Part shown: positions 18,493 to 27,215 of the stretch, one piece after another
How positions within the stretch are numbered: the stretch's first letter is position 1
Layout: each line of letters starts with the position of its first letter
Source of the DNA: Sphingobacteriaceae bacterium DW12
GTDB lineage: Bacteria; Bacteroidota; Bacteroidia; Sphingobacteriales; Sphingobacteriaceae
Direction of reading: 5' to 3'
NCBI GenBank assembly: GCA_000783305.1
Contig: JROE01000002.1
Span: 806,001 to 870,000 of the forward strand
Length of the DNA stretch: 64,000 nucleotides
The notes under the pieces: generated by a model
What the model was told of the DNA's origin: nothing
What the model saw: the letters and a program-made list of their open reading frames with translations, nothing else
Databases searched by the model: none
Program-made: the position numbers and the translations under genes

Positions 18493-18843
18493 ATGGACAA
18501 TACAAGAGTGTACAAGATGTCGTTTGCGAGTGTATACCCGCACTATATCACCAAAGCGGAGAAGAAAGGACGTAGTAAAGAAGAGGTACATGAGATTATC
18601 TATTGGTTGACAGGCTATGACGAACAAGCGTTGCAACAGCATATTGAACACAAGACGGACTTTGAACATTTTTTTGCCCAGGCCCCTCAACTCAATCCCA
18701 ATGTCTCTAAGATCACTGGAGTCATTTGCGGGTATCGCATCGAGGAGATTGAAGATCAATTGATGCAAAAAGTTAGGTATTTGGACAAATTGATAGACGA
18801 ATTGGCCAAGGGCAGAGCCATGGAAAAGATTTTGAGGAAGTAG
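18493..18843 (+). CDS. DUF2200 family protein
   Basis: 116 residues, cytosolic, without signal peptide or membrane segments. It matches the DUF2200 family in length and in conserved blocks: [20 protein letters not shown] at the start, [14 protein letters not shown] in the middle, [20 protein letters not shown], and the closing [19 protein letters not shown]. The family is widespread in bacteria and its function is not established. The gene is single, between two minus-strand genes. A palindrome lies in its promoter region and a second inverted repeat spans its stop codon. Confidence 0.85.
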   Translation: MDNTRVYKMSFASVYPHYITKAEKKGRSKEEVHEIIYWLTGYDEQALQQHIEHKTDFEHFFAQAPQLNPNVSKITGVICGYRIEEIEDQLMQKVRYLDKLIDELAKGRAMEKILRK

Positions 18844-18861
18844 ACCCTTGTCCATGGCTCT
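18814..18861 (+). terminator. inverted repeat across the DUF2200 stop codon
   Basis: AGAGCCATGG (18814-18823) and CCATGGCTCT (18852-18861) are perfect 10-base arms around a 28-base loop that contains the stop codon; TATT follows. It may act as a terminator, but the large loop and coding overlap make this uncertain. Confidence 0.3.
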
Positions 18862-19016
18862 TATTAGCTCTCCTTATACATCCATAATCAATCAAAGTAA
18901 CTAAGCCACCACACCTCCAATCCCTAAAGATTGTAGGCTTTCCTATAATTACCTCTTTTTACCCTGAATAAAATAATAGATTTTCGATATATGGGATTTG
19001 AATAAAAAGAGATGAT

Positions 19017-20852
19017 TTACAATCGTTCAACATAATGCCCCTGATGATCTATTGGTTGTGCAAAGGGGTTTAGAAACTTCATCAGCAACTTGGTCAGCTC
19101 GCGCTTCGAAATTGGAATATCTGCATATTCCATAGGGTTGGGAATTTCTTTAACTTCGCAGATTCTAGCAATTAAAGTCACTGCCTCACGACTAGTCAAC
19201 ATCTGCGTATCTGTCAGAATAGGTATGCTACTATCGAAATCATGCAAACCCTTTGAAAACTCTGCTACAGTCAGCATGCTATCGGGATAAAACCACGTGC
19301 GATTTGCCCATTGCCAGGGCTCCCCATATGTCCTAAGAATACCTGTCGCGGCTATTTTTTGGATATTATTAAAATCAGGATCTGCCGCTGGCACATCATA
19401 TAGCGGCATGATATAAGCTTTTGCTTGTAACAGCAACTCCTGTACCTCCCGAATGGATACGGCTCGCGGAGCCCTACCCTGCTTCACCGACAAGGCCGCC
19501 AATATCCCAGCCGCCTGTCCAGTCAGAAGCACCACTGGTTGTAACCGTGTCGATCCGTTCATCAAATTAGAAACCGAAATTGCTTTGTCGGCTACAATCA
19601 ACCCATTAACAGATTCAGGGATAAGTGACCCTAGGGGAATGCTAAACGATGGTACCGGATCAAAACCGATCTTCGGTGCATCGGCATGTTTAGCATGATG
19701 GTGATCTACCGGATAATCACCGACAGAGATACCCGTTCTATAAAGATGTGTAGCCTGCTCATAGGGTTTCTCCACATCATTATATGTCAAGAAAGAGATT
19801 CCTTTTACCCGTCTGCCTTCTCGATGATAAGGCTTATAAGCCAATAAGTCGCTCGTCTCGAATTCATCATCCGCCAAACCTAAATGTTTAAAGCCCAATT
19901 CATGCTGTAGATAGTACACAAATCTAAGCGTTTGCTCCTTTGCTTTTTTCAGTTCTTTGTCCCGTTTATCGCGTGACATTTCAACCACGTTCAGATAAAT
20001 ATCGTTCCCGTATTTTGGCCAATTGATCATGTATTTATTATGAGGCATTCGCCCATACTGAATCATATACGCACAATCAATTTTCACCTGATCCACCGTC
20101 TCAGCACAGCATCCTTTAAATTCTTCAGGGTCGTAGCCGTTCGGCCGTGCTATGGTTTTATCCGCATGCACGCCATAGTCTTTCAAGATCGCGACCCAAG
20201 TCAGGTCCTGCACAATGTCATTTGCTTTCTCGGGAGCTCCCGCCTCATGAGTTTCCTCTTGTGCATCCATCCCCAATCGGTAAGCCGCCCCAGCCATCTT
20301 AAGACTCTCTCCGATGTCGGTTGCGTCAATAGTGACCGCTGCATGCACAACAAGCTTTTCGTCATTGGCATTCCGAAAAACGCCCCCTTTTATGACGTTT
20401 CCCTTTTTTATTAACTTATCCAAATAGTACCCATAAATGATACGTAGGTCCTTCTCTTTGTGCGCCATCGCTTTGAACACGCTATCCGCCACATGGGGCT
20501 CAAATAGGGTATTGCTCACCCACCCCGTATGGACCGCACCAGCACCACCATAGTGCTTCCGTATCTCTTCTCTAAATTCATTCCAGATGCCCGAAGGTAA
20601 ATGATGGTTACCGTCTACTGCACCAACCCCTTGAGCAGAAAACATCCCGCCTATCCATGGCGTCTCCTCCACCACTAATGTCTTCACACCTGCCCTAGCC
20701 GATGATAGACCAGCAGATATGCCACTAGTCGTTCCTCCGACCACCAATACTTCTACAGACAGCCGTTGCTGGGCCAAAGTCAATTCGGGGCAACAATACG
20801 ACAGCAAAAAAGTTATAATAACAGCTTTTAAAGTTATAAATTGTATTTTCAT
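19017..20852 (-). CDS. secreted FAD-dependent oxidoreductase (FAD_oxidored type)
   Basis: About 611 residues from the ATG at 20852, with a signal peptide ending at LTLAQQ, so exported. The dinucleotide-binding motif is VLVVGGTTSGISAGLSSARAG (a GGxxxG variant), followed by WIGGMFSAQGVGAVDGNHH and later SVNGLIVADKAISVS and the closing FAD contact region GQAAGILAALSVKQGRAP. This family occurs in many polysaccharide loci and is often called xanthan lyase-like by mistake; the real reactions are mostly unknown. It is the last gene of the locus 3 series, 41 bases after the phosphoesterase. An oxidation acting on the imported glycan or a product of it is my inference. Confidence 0.85.
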   Translation of the reverse strand: MKIQFITLKAVIITFLLSYCCPELTLAQQRLSVEVLVVGGTTSGISAGLSSARAGVKTLVVEETPWIGGMFSAQGVGAVDGNHHLPSGIWNEFREEIRKHYGGAGAVHTGWVSNTLFEPHVADSVFKAMAHKEKDLRIIYGYYLDKLIKKGNVIKGGVFRNANDEKLVVHAAVTIDATDIGESLKMAGAAYRLGMDAQEETHEAGAPEKANDIVQDLTWVAILKDYGVHADKTIARPNGYDPEEFKGCCAETVDQVKIDCAYMIQYGRMPHNKYMINWPKYGNDIYLNVVEMSRDKRDKELKKAKEQTLRFVYYLQHELGFKHLGLADDEFETSDLLAYKPYHREGRRVKGISFLTYNDVEKPYEQATHLYRTGISVGDYPVDHHHAKHADAPKIGFDPVPSFSIPLGSLIPESVNGLIVADKAISVSNLMNGSTRLQPVVLLTGQAAGILAALSVKQGRAPRAVSIREVQELLLQAKAYIMPLYDVPAADPDFNNIQKIAATGILRTYGEPWQWANRTWFYPDSMLTVAEFSKGLHDFDSSIPILTDTQMLTSREAVTLIARICEVKEIPNPMEYADIPISKRELTKLLMKFLNPFAQPIDHQGHYVERL

Positions 20853-20893
20853 TGGTTTCAATCTTCATTATTGATGTTGGTTTATTTTATGTT

Positions 20894-22375
20894 TTATAGA
20901 TGAGCAGCACGTGGCTCAGCGGTATATACCCTACCAAAACGATCGATTACCTCAATCTTAAATTGTGCATTCTTATTGGTCGGTACTGCATAAAACATAT
21001 GTTCTGTTGGTCCCGCACCAACATATGTATAGCGAAACTGTTGCTGGTGGGCGGTCACATATTTTACAATATCAGGATCCCATCCCTGAGCCTGCTTCAT
21101 CTCTCCCACTTTGACTCCATCTTCGTACCAGTATACCTTCCATGCGGGGTCGTAATTCCAGACGTTGGCAATCAGCGCATCTGGATGCTGTCGATCTGTT
21201 CCCGGTAAATAAGCGGAAAACTGTATGTCCTTAGGAAGGCCAGCTGCTTTAAAATACCAAGAAACCTCATCTCCAACTATTTCATAAACCGTATACCCCA
21301 GTGGGGTACCATCACTATTATAGGGTGCTTGCCAAAAGATTCCACAGAGTGCACCATGCACGTGTTCAAGAAGATTGGGGGCCACCACATAGTTCTCTTG
21401 ATAATGCTCATGTCCCGAAAGTATGTGAGCCTTATAAGGATCCAATAGCTTGTACAATGCTCGACGATTCTGCAGCACCTTCTTGATTTCCTCTTTTCCA
21501 AATTCGCCTTTTCGAGCGGCTACCGAATATGTTGGGATATGCATACTCACCATTACCGTACTACCCTCGGGCACCTGAGCCAAGTCCTGTTCCAACCAAT
21601 GCAATTGCTTTTCCTCCAAATATCCGATATAGCCATATGCCCGTCCGGTGCTGAATACGTCATCCAATACTACATAGTGGATCTTTCCCCGATTGAACGA
21701 ATAGTAGGACGGACCAAAAACAGCTTCATACCGCGACTTCGAACGATGGTTGGATCGCCTATCGAGATCCATATCATGATTCCCTGCTACATAAAAAAAC
21801 GGGATTCCTGTAGCCGTAAAACGCCGTCGGATATCCTGAAAGGTAGGCGACACCTGATCTATATTTTCGACAATGTCACCACACATGATGCCATAGACCG
21901 CTTGATCAGCAAAATAGTCGCGAACATGTCCCTTCATATCTGTTAAAACAGCTTCCAATTTGGGGACATCTTCGTCAAATCCAACCTGCGGGTCTGCACA
22001 GACTACCAGAGTATGCCGATATTCGTCTTTATCATTCCTTTCCAATTCGAAATCAAATCGTTGTTTGACCGTGGTCCGATTGCTCACGCGTCTAAAAAAA
22101 TCAGGAACCCCATTTGTGATAGATGTCGTAAAACCAGCCGGCGTACTGATGAATACAAAATTCACATCCTCCGTACTAGACAGCTTATAGTTTCCCTTTT
22201 TATCTGTGTAGGTTATTTGGACACCATCGCTGACGGCCACCGCTGGAATTCCTTTACCTTGAACCGATACTTTCCCGAAGAATGTCCTGTTCAATGCATG
22301 CTGCTGAGCAAAAAGCTGTCCCAATGCACAGAACATCAATAAGAACAAGCAAATAGCTAGTCTGTCATTTTTCAT
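20894..22375 (-). CDS. calcineurin-like phosphoesterase with MetallophosN and C-terminal domains
   Basis: About 493 residues from the ATG at 22375, which gives a clean signal peptide (MKNDRLAICLFLLMFC, cleavage near LFAQQ); an ATG at 22402 is an alternative. Residues about 20-95 form the N-terminal beta domain (VSVQGKGIPAVAVSDGVQIT). The metallophosphoesterase core shows DPQ in place of the classical DxH, as is usual in this subgroup, then GDIVEN, GNHD, MVSMHIP and the final GHEH, so both metal sites look complete. The C-terminal 150 residues are a second beta domain. The enzyme should remove phosphate from an extracellular or periplasmic substrate, which is unusual cargo for a SusCD locus. 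Confidence 0.88.
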   Translation of the reverse strand: MKNDRLAICLFLLMFCALGQLFAQQHALNRTFFGKVSVQGKGIPAVAVSDGVQITYTDKKGNYKLSSTEDVNFVFISTPAGFTTSITNGVPDFFRRVSNRTTVKQRFDFELERNDKDEYRHTLVVCADPQVGFDEDVPKLEAVLTDMKGHVRDYFADQAVYGIMCGDIVENIDQVSPTFQDIRRRFTATGIPFFYVAGNHDMDLDRRSNHRSKSRYEAVFGPSYYSFNRGKIHYVVLDDVFSTGRAYGYIGYLEEKQLHWLEQDLAQVPEGSTVMVSMHIPTYSVAARKGEFGKEEIKKVLQNRRALYKLLDPYKAHILSGHEHYQENYVVAPNLLEHVHGALCGIFWQAPYNSDGTPLGYTVYEIVGDEVSWYFKAAGLPKDIQFSAYLPGTDRQHPDALIANVWNYDPAWKVYWYEDGVKVGEMKQAQGWDPDIVKYVTAHQQQFRYTYVGAGPTEHMFYAVPTNKNAQFKIEVIDRFGRVYTAEPRAAHL

Positions 22376-22530
22376 CACAATATTCCATATTAGATACTTC
22401 ATCTTCACTTTTTACAGATATACATTATCTATCGATAAGAAAACGAGGGATTCCGCTATTTGCGGCCATGCTTACCCATAAAGGTAAAACATAGCCTTGT
22501 TAATGCAAATAACGTACTTCTGAAGGTTGA

Positions 22531-23835
22531 TTATTTCTTATAAACGCGATCGATTCCGGCTTTGATGGCGCTCCATTGATTGTTATTGATGACATGCGAG
22601 ATTTCAAACGTCATCAGTCCCTCTGTATTTTTCAGGCACAGGTATACCGCATCCGATACCTTGGATGCATTTGTGCCGTAGGCATATGATGCAAACGAAC
22701 CGTAGACTTTACAATCCTTTTGGATAAATTTATCGTATGTCGTGACAAAGTTTTCGACCGACCACACCGAACCTGGATTCTCCGAGATATAGATATTTTC
22801 GGTATAGGCACCTAATGAAAATACATCAATCTGATCAGCAAAACCGGTCTTACTATAGGTATCCGTATAGATGGAACTAGGCGTAGGCTTGTAGTCTTTG
22901 CTTGCCCAATTCTGTCCAACTCCGTAGCGCGAAGCCCAATCAGCCGAAGCCCAAAGGTGCAACTCCAATTTCGGATTAATAGCCTTTACTTTTGTCCGTA
23001 TATTGGTAATGAGATTGGTCACTGACATGGAGCGAAATTCAATCCAATCTTTATAAATCGGACCAATACCCCCAGTGCTGGTGATAATGTCATTATTACT
23101 GTTCACCGACTTGCCACTATACGTCTTGAAGGCAGAAATGGTCGCATCGCCAAATCCGTAGTCAGCGCTCCACCAACGGCAGTAGTCCAGCGCGATACCT
23201 TTCAGCTTCGGATATTTGGTCGCTACCTCTGCAATGACCGACGTTACAAACTCCTGTACCTCCGGAAGCGCTGGATTCAGCATTGCTCCATCGGCTTCCC
23301 TATCGTTGCGGATGTCCGTCAACACAGTAGGCTTCGAAGCATCCAACATCCCCAACTGGGTTTTCCCATCCCACTTGTTAGTATCATATACCAATCCTTC
23401 TTTAGTTTTAGTGTACCCGTAGCCCATCACCGAAAGACTAGCGATTACCGACATGTCTAGCCGTTCGGCTTCTTCCAACCAGAAAGCCAGGTAATCCCAG
23501 TCTCTATTAATCGTAATATTATCCCATTTGGTCAGCTGTGGGAGTATATCGCTGTCATACATCGCATAGCCTATACCAGGCTTCACATCTACGTACACTT
23601 CTGTAAAACCTGTAGCTTTCATCTTTTCCATATAGGTCGTGATATTGGCCTTATCCGCAAAAAGGCTTAAGTTAGCATGCGCGTCTATCCACATTTGGAT
23701 AGGTTTGGCCGCTACATTGTCCCGCTCGATATCTAAGGGGATCTCCTGTTCTATATATTCGGGATCGTTCTTTGTTTTGCTGCAAGCAAGCAAAACGATA
23801 AGGACACTTATCAGTAAAAAAGAATATTTTTTCAT
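22531..23835 (-). CDS. putative TIM-barrel glycosidase lipoprotein (GHL10-like), copy 1
   Basis: 434 residues with lipobox VLLACS, hence a lipid-anchored periplasmic or surface protein. The domain looks like the family-10-like glycosylhydrolases (alpha-amylase superfamily type): a barrel opening MKATGFTEVYVDVKPGIGY, a strand with GIALDYCRWWSADYGF whose Asp is a likely active-site residue, then LWASADWASRYGVGQNWASK and FADQIDVFSLGAYTEN. No member close to this type is characterised to my knowledge. It is a paralogue of the next gene upstream (23977), sharing these motifs but clearly diverged, which suggests two different cuts in the same substrate. Confidence 0.75.
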   Translation of the reverse strand: MKKYSFLLISVLIVLLACSKTKNDPEYIEQEIPLDIERDNVAAKPIQMWIDAHANLSLFADKANITTYMEKMKATGFTEVYVDVKPGIGYAMYDSDILPQLTKWDNITINRDWDYLAFWLEEAERLDMSVIASLSVMGYGYTKTKEGLVYDTNKWDGKTQLGMLDASKPTVLTDIRNDREADGAMLNPALPEVQEFVTSVIAEVATKYPKLKGIALDYCRWWSADYGFGDATISAFKTYSGKSVNSNNDIITSTGGIGPIYKDWIEFRSMSVTNLITNIRTKVKAINPKLELHLWASADWASRYGVGQNWASKDYKPTPSSIYTDTYSKTGFADQIDVFSLGAYTENIYISENPGSVWSVENFVTTYDKFIQKDCKVYGSFASYAYGTNASKVSDAVYLCLKNTEGLMTFEISHVINNNQWSAIKAGIDRVYKK

Positions 23836-23976
23836 GTGTATAATCTGTTTTTAAATTGTCATCCGCCAGCTGGCAGATTCAAATTATGTTCATTCGTGTT
23901 TGTGTAACCTGAGCGACATGGATATTGCACATATAATCACTTTGTGAGCACATGAGCTTCGCTTATCTCTAAAAGG

Positions 23977-25251
23977 CTATTGTTCTATTTTCCCATCTGC
24001 CTCGGCGCGGTCTATTCCCTTCTTGATGTCGGCCCACAAATCAAAGTCAATGACTTGCACAATATCGAACACCATCAGTCCAGCGCTCTTTTGCATCGTC
24101 AGATATACTGCTTCCTCCATGGTATCCTTATTGCTAAGACCATATAGCGATCCGTACACTTTCGTACTCTTTCCAATCAGTTTATTTGCCCGATCTAATG
24201 CATATTCGATAGATTCGTTATTATCCAGACCATACAGATCGGTGAGGTATGCACCTACGATGAAGGCGTCCAATTCATCCGCAAAACCAGCATTCTTATA
24301 GTTGTCCGTTGCCCATTCAGGATAGGATTTAGCCGCATCAAAAGATCCTTTACTGGCCCAATTCTGTCCATTGACATAGGTCGCATTAATCCAAGAAGCC
24401 GCCCAATAGGTAAGGTTCACGTTAGGCTTTCTCGCTTTTACGGTCTGCCGCAGCTCGTGCACGATATCCCGAACAGTCATCGCTCGAAATTCCCACCATT
24501 CTTTGTAATACTTTCCGGGTACACGTTCCTTCTTACTGTTGTAACTAAAGATATCGTCCGGGAATTTTTCGACACTTTTGCCAATATATTTTTCAAAGGC
24601 CACCCGTGAAGAGTCCGAAAAATCAAAGCGTACATCTGCAAAACGACAGTAGTCCAACGCGAAACTGTCAAACTCGTAGTTCGAAACGATCTCATCTACA
24701 TATGACTTAACCAAGCCCCTGACCGAAGCCAGATTAGGATTGAGGAATACGCCCATGTAGTCTGTTTCTTTCATATTCTTCAAACCTTCGGGCGTATTGC
24801 CGATAGCAATCTTATCATCCCAGAATGAGCTCCTATATGCAGGACCACTTTTAGTATGCAGGATTCCCACAGGCATGATACTCGCCGAAACCGTAATTTT
24901 TAAGGATCTCTTACGCGCTTCGTCAATAAAAAATTGGAGGTAATCCCAATCCCGCTTATACGTGTATCCATCTCCAAAACTGGTCAACGGTTCCAAAATC
25001 TTACTCTTATAGAGTACGTCCCCCTGCACGGGGCGCACGTCGACTACAATTTCATTGAACCCGGTGGCCTTGGCCTTATCCAGATAATATCGGATGCTGT
25101 CCTTCGAAGAAAATCGTTTAAAATTGGCTTCCGAATCAAACCAAAGCATCTTAGGTTTCTCGGTAGCCCCCGTTTCCATTTTTTTCACACTTGAGCAAGC
25201 CGTAAAAAGTAAAGGAACTAGGATATATATCAAAGTTGTTAAAAATCTCAT
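23977..25251 (-). CDS. putative TIM-barrel glycosidase lipoprotein (GHL10-like), copy 2
   Basis: 424 residues with lipobox LFTACS. Same architecture as the copy at 22531: KATGFNEIVVDVRPVQGD, then FALDYCRFADVRFDF with the conserved Asp-Tyr-Cys-Arg, the strand YWAASWINATYVNGQNWASK, and FADELDAFIVGAYLTD. The shared ALDYCR, GQNWASK and FAD(E/Q)(L/I)D motifs mark a local duplication followed by divergence. It lies 9 bases after the DUF5018 gene stop, so the two are probably translated together. Glycosidase activity is inferred from the fold; catalytic residues are not assigned with certainty. Confidence 0.75.
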   Translation of the reverse strand: MRFLTTLIYILVPLLFTACSSVKKMETGATEKPKMLWFDSEANFKRFSSKDSIRYYLDKAKATGFNEIVVDVRPVQGDVLYKSKILEPLTSFGDGYTYKRDWDYLQFFIDEARKRSLKITVSASIMPVGILHTKSGPAYRSSFWDDKIAIGNTPEGLKNMKETDYMGVFLNPNLASVRGLVKSYVDEIVSNYEFDSFALDYCRFADVRFDFSDSSRVAFEKYIGKSVEKFPDDIFSYNSKKERVPGKYYKEWWEFRAMTVRDIVHELRQTVKARKPNVNLTYWAASWINATYVNGQNWASKGSFDAAKSYPEWATDNYKNAGFADELDAFIVGAYLTDLYGLDNNESIEYALDRANKLIGKSTKVYGSLYGLSNKDTMEEAVYLTMQKSAGLMVFDIVQVIDFDLWADIKKGIDRAEADGKIEQ

Positions 25252-25260
25252 GAGGGTTGA

Positions 25261-26718
25261 TTATTCAAAACAGGTTAATTTATACGTCTTCAATCCGTCA
25301 CGACCAAACCACACAGCCAGGTGTGCTTCCTTCGCTACTTCGTCATAGTACCAATCAGCCCAAGCCCCGTAGCTCCAGCCACGATTTATACTGCTTGCAA
25401 TATTCAGGTTGGGATGGGCCAAGGTCTGCAGATCGGCATTGAGCACAGCTGCAGCATGCCACCATGACGTACCACTTGTCACCAGTACATAGCTCTTCCC
25501 ATTGATTACCAGTGCCGATACAAAAGGAGATTTGCCCCCTATCCGTGCGGTGGAGAATCCTGTTCCTACCCACCAAGCCTGCAGGATATTCTGCCACAAT
25601 CCTGGCATCACGGTAGTGGTCGATCCGGCAAATGTATTCAGGTATACCTTGTTGCTATTTGCCGTATTTGGTGTCCCCTGTGTGTCGCCGACCACATAAC
25701 TCGGGCTGTCCGAATCATTCATAGGCGCTATCATTTGAAAACCGGTGCAATCGGTGCTCGAATATCCGGTCTCTAACGTCGAATAAGTCGAGGCCAGCTG
25801 CCCATTAGATACCTTCACCCGATAATGAGGCCCCTTCGCACCGCGCGGCGCCATTGCCGTTATCCAAGCATTGCCTGAAATATCTCCTGCTACCTGAAAA
25901 TTACTCGAACCATCCGTAGTTGATGCCATATCTGCACCAATTTTACCGATAGATTTCGGGGCATCCGTTGGCGTGGTCCAATAAAAGAATTCGGTTTCTC
26001 CGTTCCTGACCACTGCCCCTACACATTTACCCTTATAGTCCGAAGAAATCATTTTTAGATCTTCAAGGGCTATTGATCCTAGGTTAAAAGCAACAGAAGG
26101 ATTTAAAGTCGTTTTATCCACCACTTTGATACCATATGGAGAATTGGCATCGCTGGCCACATATTGACGCGATAAAAGCACGATATGTGCTCCACAGTAT
26201 GCATGGTACATACTCAGGTCGCCATACAGCTTCGAATCCGGTAGATTAAAGTTATTGTGCTCGCCAGGGTAGCCAAGCTGCACAAAGTTCTTTGCCGTCT
26301 TCACTTCTGCATAGCTAAATCCTGCTCCATCTGGCAAATGATCGGACACGCCCCAGACGACGGTGTAGTCCCGCTTGGTCACCTTGTCTTCGGCTGTAAC
26401 CGTGTACTTCACGCCACCTTCCTTTGCAAAATTTTGAGGTATAGCTGGGTCTGGAGATACCGTCGCACCCTTCGCTAGGTAAAATGTAGGCACCGCAGCT
26501 GCCAGTACTTCCTCTGCATCCAGATAAGGTGATACCTTGATGGTAATGGTATTGTCCTCATTTATCTTTCCTTTATAAAAAGCATCGTCTTTCCCGACCA
26601 CCGAAAAGGAGGTTACGATAGCAGGTTCGCTATTGAGGTCTTCTTCCTTACACCCGCCCAAACTCAACAGGAATGAAAAGAAAAGAATAGCGTACAATTT
26701 CATATTTAAAGTCTTCAT
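25261..26718 (-). CDS. DUF5018-containing surface lipoprotein
   Basis: 485 residues, lipobox SLGGC. Residues about 30-120 are an Ig-like DUF5018 domain (ITSFSVVGKDDAFYKGKINE; VKYTVTAEDKVTKRDYTVVW), followed by a region that looks like a beta-propeller or other repeat-rich beta structure, with repeated short strands ending in Gly/Asp turns. It takes the place after susD and a small lipoprotein where surface glycan-binding proteins are found, so binding of the locus 3 substrate outside the cell is the likely role. An ATG at 26703 is an alternative start giving a shorter leader. Confidence 0.75.
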   Translation of the reverse strand: MKTLNMKLYAILFFSFLLSLGGCKEEDLNSEPAIVTSFSVVGKDDAFYKGKINEDNTITIKVSPYLDAEEVLAAAVPTFYLAKGATVSPDPAIPQNFAKEGGVKYTVTAEDKVTKRDYTVVWGVSDHLPDGAGFSYAEVKTAKNFVQLGYPGEHNNFNLPDSKLYGDLSMYHAYCGAHIVLLSRQYVASDANSPYGIKVVDKTTLNPSVAFNLGSIALEDLKMISSDYKGKCVGAVVRNGETEFFYWTTPTDAPKSIGKIGADMASTTDGSSNFQVAGDISGNAWITAMAPRGAKGPHYRVKVSNGQLASTYSTLETGYSSTDCTGFQMIAPMNDSDSPSYVVGDTQGTPNTANSNKVYLNTFAGSTTTVMPGLWQNILQAWWVGTGFSTARIGGKSPFVSALVINGKSYVLVTSGTSWWHAAAVLNADLQTLAHPNLNIASSINRGWSYGAWADWYYDEVAKEAHLAVWFGRDGLKTYKLTCFE

Positions 26719-26746
26719 AATCTATATATCAATAACTTAAGACATT

Positions 26747-27193
26747 CTATTCAAAATAACCCCTGACTCGATATTGGCGCTTCGTCCGCTCGCCCGATGT
26801 CACGGTAATAATCATTCCGTCTCCGGAGATATCATGCCTTCCTGACAAGGATGGTGTGATGATTTCGTCATAGGTCACGGTAGCTCGCAGGTATATCTTG
26901 CTCAGGTCGACATCATCTTGCAAAGTTGCCGAAATTGGGAAGAGAATCAATCCATAGCCACCCTCGACATCTTCTTGCTTAAATCCTGCCTCCATCATCT
27001 CACCTGCTTTGTTGAATTCATAAATCTCTCCCCTGAATTCGCCTCCCGAGTGGGATGCCTTGCCAATCATCTGGGTAATCAAGTTGGAGTCATGCACGAA
27101 AATAAATTCCTCGTTCTCCTTTGCACAGCTGCCAAATACAAAAGCTATTAGCAGGCCGAGCAGCCATGGGTTCATTATATGTACTAATTTCAT
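26747..27193 (-). CDS. small Ig-like lipoprotein
   Basis: About 148 residues from the ATG at 27193, with lipobox FGSC. The mature part is short and strand-rich and ends in MIITVTSGERTKRQYRVRGYF, which resembles the closing strands of the DUF5018-type Ig domain in the next gene. Directly after susD (gap of 22 bases) and before the DUF5018 gene, it is probably a second surface binding or scaffold protein of the same complex. No enzyme motif is seen. I cannot assign a family with confidence. Confidence 0.65.
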   Translation of the reverse strand: MKLVHIMNPWLLGLLIAFVFGSCAKENEEFIFVHDSNLITQMIGKASHSGGEFRGEIYEFNKAGEMMEAGFKQEDVEGGYGLILFPISATLQDDVDLSKIYLRATVTYDEIITPSLSGRHDISGDGMIITVTSGERTKRQYRVRGYFE

Positions 27194-27215
27194 GTTCAAA
27201 ATCTAAAATTTACAA

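Noticed and set aside
23865-23874. GCCAGCTGGC palindrome between the two putative glycosidase genes
   Set aside because: A single short palindrome inside an operon spacer, without promoter features or terminator-like tail; not enough to call a site.
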